64,000 nt of DNA from Micropterix aruncella (lineage: Eukaryota > Arthropoda > Insecta > Lepidoptera > Micropterigidae), in NCBI GenBank assembly GCA_944548615.1, contig OX155960.1, forward strand, positions 27,321,333 through 27,385,332, read 5' to 3'. Of this stretch, positions 62,401 through 64,000 are shown piece by piece. Position 1 is the stretch's first letter; each line of letters starts with the position of its first letter. The position numbers were made by a program, and so were the translations under genes. Below the pieces are notes generated by a model. It was not told the origin of the DNA. It ran no database searches and saw only the letters and a list, made by a program, of their open reading frames with translations.

Positions 62401-64000
62401 ATCAAAAGCGTATATAATAGGAAAAATATTCCCCACTTTTAAACATCTATTAAAAGCTCTACCATTCCTATCTTTTAAGGGCTTTTGGGATCCGAAATTC
62501 GGCAAAAAACTACTTTTATACAAAATCCAGTCAAGAAATTACTTTGGTCGAATATTGCGATTATTTTTACCACAGTAAAATTAATGAATTTTCAGAAATT
62601 TAAGCCAGATACACTTTATAATATGACCGAAAGTTTAACTAAGCAAAAATCCATGCATTTTCGCATTATTTTACGCCACTAATTACAAAATTCGCGGGAT
62701 TAATGAAAAAACGCGTATTTTCGGGTTAAATAAAATTCCAAATTATCAAATTATGAAAAAAAACTTCAAGTGTTTTTATAAAACTAAAGCGCTAGTGATA
62801 AAGCCGCGATCGCAATGCACGGAAAGAAGACTAAATTACATTAAAAAAATAATATCATGGTCGAATAAGAAAAAAAAAACAAATAATATTTTAGACGCAT
62901 ATTACTTACATGGCATCTATAATAGGAGTGCTGGATTTTCCGCGTCTCGTCTGATAAGGTAGAGACTTGAGCATGTTGTAAAACGGCGGGCAGGCGATCA
63001 GGGCTTGAAGTATCGCATTGACGTAACAATAGTTAGACTGGTTCGTGAGGCCCCTCGGTTGCAGATGGACGATTCTGTTGTCCAGTTGGTATTTGCTTAA
63101 AAATTCTGCAAAGACAAGACAACAGTCGAATCGAGTCGCCGAATTGCTAAATTTAGCAAGAAGAAAAGTGAAAAAGTCAGCTCACCTCCCATTCGATAGG
63201 AATTGGGATCGTCGGCGAAAAGCGAAGGCACGGGGAGAGGGGCGGAGACGCGCGGCTCGTCGGCGGACGGAGCGTCGTCGGCGTCGGTCGCGCGGCGCGG
63301 CGACGCGTCGGCGTCCGGCGGCGCGTCGCCCGCCGCCGACGACGTCTTCTCCGAGTAGGAGGCGGGCGGCGGCTGCGCGGGCTGCACGGGCGACGCGTCG
63401 AACGGACCCACCTTGGCCACGGGGCGGCGCGTCGGCGTCTCCTCGCGGGGGGACAGCGCCGTCGCCGCCGGCGGCGCGAACAGACTCGCCCACGACTTGG
63501 CGGGCGCGGCGGCGGCGGCGACGGGCGCGAGGGGCGGCCGCGCCGCCGGGGGCGCGTCGGCGCGCGGGCGCGGCGTCGGCGGCGGCGGGAAGTCGGCAGC
63601 ACTCGGCGCGGGCGCCTCGACGGCGGGCGCGGGCGGCGCGGCGGCCGGCTGCGGCGCGGCGCGGCGTCCGTGCGAGAATGGCGCTTTTCCGGCGACCTGC
63701 GGCGGCGGAAGCGTCGCCGCCTTCGCGCCGCCCGCCTCTTCTCGCTTCGGTCGCGCGGGGAACGGCGCTCGCGACGGAGCGACCGACGGCGGCGGCGTCG
63801 GCGTCGGCGCCGGCGCCTCGGCCGGTCGGCTCTCGAAGATTGGCTTGGCGCTCGCGAACGGCGCGGCGTTCTTGGGCGGCGCGTCCGCCGAGCGAGCCGG
63901 CGTCGGCGGCGGCTCCTCGACGGAGACTCGGACGACGGGCTCGGCGGCCGCGTCGACGGCTTCGGGCGCGGCGACGGGCGAAGCGACGGGCGGCGCGTGC
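47343..64000 (-). CDS. USP10: USP10 ubiquitin carboxyl-terminal hydrolase (nine exons, 5' end outside)
   Basis: This is a cysteine protease that removes ubiquitin from proteins; the vertebrate enzyme acts on p53, endosomal cargo and ribosomal proteins and binds G3BP in stress granules. Minus-strand exons: 64000-63186, 63105-62910, 56833-56584, 54418-54320, 53088-52909, 51481-51371, 51300-51168, 49544-49406, 47481-47343. All phases join and give 686 residues plus stop. The KSWASLF segment, the Cys box (NYCYVNAILQALIACPP), RQEDAEEFL, the EPFFTLQLEI segment, the GHYVTD His box and the YDD pair align with human USP10 in order. Catalytic Cys codon 63028-63026, His 49449-49447, Asp 47477-47472. The N-terminus and start codon lie beyond the window. 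All introns are GT-AG except the one after 52909, which appears to be GC-AG. Confidence 0.93.
47500..48708 (-). mobile_element. endonuclease LINE fragment (copy A)
   Basis: It corresponds to 20305-21530 of the plus-strand copy: [46 protein letters not shown], the nuclease core (damaged) and [18 protein letters not shown]. The tail is internally deleted (GATGGGCCCGTTTGTGTTTT). It lies in the last USP10 intron on the gene's own strand. Several frameshifts. Confidence 0.88.
48709..48841. other. AT-rich junction between two LINE fragments
   Basis: About 130 bases of unrelated AT-rich sequence separate two fragments of the same LINE family. It is a later insertion or a remnant of the target. Confidence 0.5.
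48842..49388 (-). mobile_element. endonuclease LINE fragment (copy B), abutting a USP10 splice donor
   Basis: It corresponds to about 19947-20515 of the plus-strand copy (reverse-transcriptase connector region: CTCCCTTATTGACCCAAATC, TGCCTGGCAAAAATAGATGC). It overlaps copy A in content, so they are separate insertions. Its left end (in gene orientation) is about 17 bases from the donor at 49405. Confidence 0.88.
49406..49544 (-). CDS. USP10: USP10 exon: catalytic His box
   Basis: It encodes IMSSKTKYQQKQRCYKLF, AVVYHEGTEATKGHYVTDTA and the W-V-R end. The GHYVTD His box aligns with GGHYTTD of human USP10. The acceptor is TTTTTTCAG/AAATAATG and the donor AG/GTATGT. Confidence 0.94.
49545..49872 (-). 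other. USP10 intron
   Basis: AT-rich, no gene. Poly-A/T tracts at 49690-49740 and 49812-49830. Confidence 0.5.
49873..50205 (-). mobile_element. endonuclease LINE fragment (copy C) with complete 3' tail
   Basis: It corresponds to about 21235-21560: CGCGGTGGAAGTTGGCGCTC start on the minus strand, the C-terminal helix region and the full tail GGGCCCGACTCCGGTCGG to TTTGTATTTATTTATT. It is truncated at its 5' side by unrelated sequence at 50205. Confidence 0.9.
50206..50717 (-). other. USP10 intron with interspersed repeat
   Basis: 50385-50560 is a second copy of the repeat in the last LRP1 intron (CCGATTGAGCTGAAATTTGG, TATGCAGGCATC, TTTGGTCATGG). No gene. Confidence 0.55.
50718..50917 (-). mobile_element. 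5S-rRNA-derived SINE (SINE3-like)
   Basis: The minus strand starts GTAGCATCCGTAGCCGCG and runs through ACACCGGTTCTCGT, GAAGTCAAGCAGCGTCGGGC and ACTTGGATGGGTGACCG. That is the 5S rRNA 5' half, A-box, intermediate element and C-box of the internal promoter with several substitutions. After about 95 bases the 5S similarity stops and an unrelated body of about 85 bases follows, ending in an A run (plus-strand T19 at 50717-50735). The 5S head, body and A tail define a SINE3-type retroposon rather than a functional 5S gene. Confidence 0.8.
50918..51167 (-). other. USP10 intron
   Basis: AT-rich, with the donor GTAAGTG at 51167-51161. Confidence 0.6.
51168..51300 (-). CDS. USP10: USP10 exon: LPVVLLLHLK segment
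   Basis: It encodes VSLDELPVVLLLHLKCFQLD, then PVKIVKPIDFPVELTIDP and the first base of a Lys codon. It aligns with LPPVLVLHLKRF of human USP10; the usual Arg after Lys is Cys here. The acceptor is TATTTCAG and the donor CAA/GTAAGT. Confidence 0.94.
51371..51481 (-). CDS. USP10: USP10 exon
   Basis: It encodes KSSSVKEALELIGGKDTIEG to TVTMHHQ, aligning with RTVQDALESLVARESVQG of human USP10. In frame with both neighbours. The donor is CAG/GTAAAC and the acceptor TTTACAG. Confidence 0.92.
51761..52281. mobile_element. non-autonomous element with GC-rich 24-base inverted ends
   Basis: The left end GCCTGCGCACTAGGCGACCG (51764-) and right end GGTCGCCTAGTGCGCGGGC (52261-) are inverted, continuing in GCGACC/GGTTGC. 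The 520-base body carries no frame. It lies in a USP10 intron. The superfamily was not decided because no target duplication could be read. Confidence 0.8.
52282..52569 (-). other. USP10 intron, middle
   Basis: AT-rich, no element recognised. Confidence 0.5.
52570..52745 (-). repeat. fragment of the giant-inverted-repeat family
   Basis: It shares GAAAATACTACTAAAATTAT, TTAGAATGGGGTTGATTAAA, AACATCATATTGGA and a CAGAAAATACTAC run with 61678-61790, at the centre of the large inverted repeat. Confidence 0.65.
52746..52908 (-). other. USP10 intron starting with a GC donor
   Basis: Exon end ATCGAG is followed by GCGAGT (52908-52903). No GT donor in the right phase lies nearby, so a GC-AG intron is inferred. 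Confidence 0.6.
52909..53088 (-). CDS. USP10: USP10 exon: linker and FFTLQLEI segment
   Basis: 60 codons, in phase: VMGPRNRGAVERPWGGSGWR, then LSRIFRGRRRTR and YADTVEPFFTLQLEIE. It aligns with VGPRNK, GIFGGHIRS and LQPFFTLQLDI of human USP10. Strongly GC-rich. Confidence 0.93.
53089..54319 (-). other. USP10 intron
   Basis: About 1.2 kb; short frames only (for example 53289-53579) and nothing named. Confidence 0.5.
54320..54418 (-). CDS. USP10: USP10 exon: acidic linker
   Basis: 33 codons: LIKLVEPEEPKEAMFNGNVV and QQEEFDEDSDDWK. It aligns with the acidic EEQGEGSEDEWE stretch of human USP10. The acceptor is TTTCAG and the donor AAG/GTATGT. Confidence 0.93.
54527..54600 (+). repeat. Tigger/pogo-type terminal fragment
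   Basis: TACAGTAGAGCCACGGTTAT then CCCCGGTTAAC, the same family as 33837-33900 and similar to the Tigger at 16148. Its other end is not visible. Confidence 0.65.
54640..55085 (+). mobile_element. CR1/L2-like LINE, C-terminal part and 3' end
   Basis: A 98-codon frame at 54664-54960 carries TTLKQRRQRGDLIETYKILT, then KREVDMWNKLP and the end KTDSICT, the standard C-terminus of CR1/L2-type reverse transcriptases. It is followed by GCAAAGCTGCCTGTCCAGAA and an (AATAAT)n tail. Opposite strand to USP10. Homologous to 15885-16147 plus 18242-18620 (minus) and 24900-25075 (plus). This copy is the least damaged, but its endonuclease and palm are missing. Confidence 0.87.
55086..56041 (-). other. USP10 intron
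   Basis: AT-rich with a few short frames (55477-55689, 55821-56012); no family recognised. Confidence 0.5.
56042..56439. mobile_element. 398-base miniature element, perfect 15-base inverted ends
   Basis: GCAATGGAGAATGTT (56042-56056) and AACATTCTCCATTGC (56425-56439) are exact inverse copies. The body has a GC-rich centre with TGACGTCA motifs twice (56190-56200 and 56253-56262). No transposase. Target duplication not determined. Confidence 0.8.
56440..56583 (-). other. USP10 intron, donor side
   Basis: GC-rich short stretch from the donor GTGAGA at 56583. Confidence 0.5.
56584..56833 (-). CDS. USP10: USP10 exon: RQEDAEEFL segment
   Basis: 83 codons after one split base: VELCYEFGAGTAAAGGAAGK, a Gly/Ala-rich insertion, APLEGSCALRVLRAARP, then RQEDAEEFLSCLLNGVNDEM. 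The final part aligns with RQEDAEEFLGFILNGLHEEM of human USP10. Very GC-rich; donor CTGCAG/GTGAGA and acceptor CCGGCAG. Confidence 0.93.
57017..57347 (+). mobile_element. piggyBac-like TTAA element, deleted copy
   Basis: TTAA at 57017-57020 then CTCCTCTCCTCGCGGAG, and GTCGGG then TTAA (57344-57347) at the right. Its left 200 bases match 27026-27225 and 58890-59090 (AAAAACGA.CATAACTTGTAA and following); the centre of the long form is missing. Confidence 0.75.
57471..58040 (+). mobile_element. second piggyBac-like TTAA element
   Basis: TTAACCCCTAGAGCCCC at the left and GAGGGGCCGAGGCCTGAAGGGTTAA-type end (split GGGGCC...AAGGG then TTAA at 58036-58040) at the right. CCC/GGG ends and TTAA flanks agree with piggyBac, but the body is different from the 1.4-kb family. 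A third TTAA element is inserted in it. Confidence 0.7.
57574..57888 (+). mobile_element. TTAA element nested in the previous one
   Basis: TTAACCCGTTGAGTATGATA at the left and TTTACTCCAAGGGTTAA at the right. A motif GTTGAGTATGATACGACCA is repeated in tandem at 57581 and 57621 (subterminal repeat). About 310 bases, no frame of note. Confidence 0.7.
58041..58871 (-). other. USP10 intron with CCCACCGGTCAC motifs
   Basis: AT-rich. The word TGTCCCACCGGTCAC (or CCCACTAGTGAC, CCCACCAGTCAC) recurs at 58206, 58356, 58538 and 58710 in a spacing of about 150-180 bases, a degenerate repeat without known identity. No gene. Confidence 0.5.
58872..60307 (+). mobile_element. piggyBac-like non-autonomous element, second long copy
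   Basis: It matches 27008-28441 over most of its length (AAAAACGATCATAACTT, TGATCGCATTGAAATTTGA, TTCAGCCAAGAAAAATTTGA). The right end is GTCGGG then TTAA (60304-60307); the left TTAA appears as TTTT (58872-58875) before CCCCTTGG. Length about 1.43 kb, as in the first copy. Confidence 0.8.
60308..60757 (-). other. USP10 intron
   Basis: AT-rich with poly-A/T runs; no element recognised. Confidence 0.5.
60758..62535. mobile_element. giant imperfect inverted repeat (foldback-like element)
   Basis: The arm 60758-61320 is the inverse complement of 61977-62535 (about 560 bases each, estimated over 85 percent identical by eye), with a spacer of about 650 bases. Matching landmarks: CCGAATTTCGGATCCCAAAA and TTTTGGGATCCGAAATTCGG; CGGGCGGTTGGCATGTC and GACATGCCAACCGCCCG; CTCGAGGCCTTTTTCGC and its complement. 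The spacer holds another hairpin (61361-61677). Each arm encodes the same short frame (about 70-95 codons with AFDDSG.KISLNPTKVHS) pointing inward to the centre, of unknown family. No transposase. In the largest USP10 intron. Confidence 0.88.
61361..61677. mobile_element. hairpin element in the centre of the giant inverted repeat
   Basis: TA on both sides, ends AGGGGCTCTCTAGACGATCA and inverted TGATCGTCTAGAGAGCCCTT. The arms pair nearly to the centre at about 61520 (GCATGCTTGA, CGCGTCGCGGGC, AATGCCTAATTTTGTAGTTT, GGAGTCAC), about 150 bases each. It looks like a TA-inserting miniature element. Confidence 0.85.
62536..62909 (-). other. USP10 intron, 5' part
   Basis: AT-rich, donor GTAAGT at 62909-62904. 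Nothing else seen. Confidence 0.6.
62910..63105 (-). CDS. USP10: USP10 exon: catalytic Cys box
   Basis: It encodes FLSKYQLDNRIVHLQPRGLT and NQSNYCYVNAILQALIACPP, followed by FYNMLKSLPYQTRRGKSSTP and IIDAM. The Cys in NYCYVNA (codon 63028-63026) is the nucleophile by alignment with NWCYINA of human USP10. The acceptor is TTTGCAG and the donor AT/GTAAGT. Confidence 0.95.
63106..63185 (-). other. USP10 short intron
   Basis: 80 bases, GTGAGC to TTTGCAG; the shortest intron in the window. Confidence 0.85.
63186..64000 (-). CDS. USP10: USP10 exon: Ala/Pro-rich N-terminal region (continues outside)
   Basis: An open frame of 271 codons without a stop runs off the window edge. Composition is dominated by Ala, Pro and Arg with very high GC and CG content. 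Recognisable parts: KNAAPFASAKPIFESRP (about 63870-63820), AKSWASLFAPP (the KSWASLF motif conserved in vertebrate USP10) and LFADDPNSYRMG at its end. Low complexity means that exact repeat lengths in the assembly should be treated with care. Confidence 0.88.

Noticed and set aside
63182..63602. Alternative frames opposite or beside the USP10 N-terminal exon
   Set aside because: High GC keeps several frames open; only the frame with KSWASLF and the in-phase junction to the Cys-box exon is supported.

Overview
This looks like nuclear DNA from an insect or a close arthropod relative. It has spliced genes with GT-AG introns, GC-rich exons in AT-rich introns, and a heavy mixed load of transposable elements (gypsy, I-type, CR1/L2-like and restriction-like-endonuclease LINEs, Tigger/pogo, piggyBac-like, hAT, PIF/Harbinger and mariner remnants). 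I cannot name the order. The window holds two host genes arranged tail to tail, with about 17 kb of repeat-filled intergenic DNA between them.

Plus strand, 5474-30355: the C-terminal part (about 3,274 residues in ten exons) of an LRP1-type low-density lipoprotein receptor-related protein. The domain order is an EGF pair, four YWTD beta-propellers each followed by an EGF, ten LDL-receptor class A (LA) modules, an EGF pair, one propeller, an EGF, eleven LA modules, an EGF pair, a final propeller, a short EGF stalk, one transmembrane helix and a cytoplasmic tail with one NPxY motif. The 10 and 11 LA modules match ligand-binding clusters III and IV of vertebrate LRP1. One exon is 5.9 kb long and carries two single-base insertions that break its reading frame. 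The 5' part of the gene lies upstream of the window. All exon phases agree and the total length is a whole number of codons once the two extra bases are discounted.

Minus strand, 64000 (running off the edge) to 47343: USP10, a ubiquitin-specific protease. The nine exons seen encode 686 residues, including an Ala/Pro-rich N-terminal region with the conserved KSWASLF motif and a catalytic domain with Cys, His and Asp in place. One intron appears to use a GC donor.

Repeats fill the introns and the intergenic space. From left to right: an internally deleted gypsy element (1-2170); a LINE reverse-transcriptase fragment joined to a foreign 3' tail (4208-4925); a Tigger element with an intact transposase inserted in an older CR1/L2-like LINE (15885-18620); a 5'-truncated LINE with restriction-like endonuclease (19650-21560); a 1.4-kb TTAA-bounded piggyBac-like non-autonomous element (27008-28441); a 92-bp tandem repeat just past LRP1 (31345-32330); a cluster of hairpins (32590-32794); and a chimera of mariner and LINE (32941-33622). 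A PIF/Harbinger remnant (35548-42540) is split by a full-length I-type LINE with two open ORFs (about 36310-42315). Several non-autonomous elements with readable terminal repeats follow, including a hAT element with an 8-bp target duplication (44008-44405).

The USP10 introns contain more copies of the endonuclease LINE, one starting about 17 bases from a splice donor. They also hold a 5S-rRNA-derived SINE (50718-50917), further TTAA elements nested in each other (57017-60307), and a 1.8-kb giant inverted repeat with a second hairpin in its centre (60758-62535). The two host genes have no evident functional link. LRP1 is an endocytic and signalling receptor at the plasma membrane. USP10 is a cytosolic and nuclear deubiquitinase. 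The most unusual content is the layered repeat architecture.
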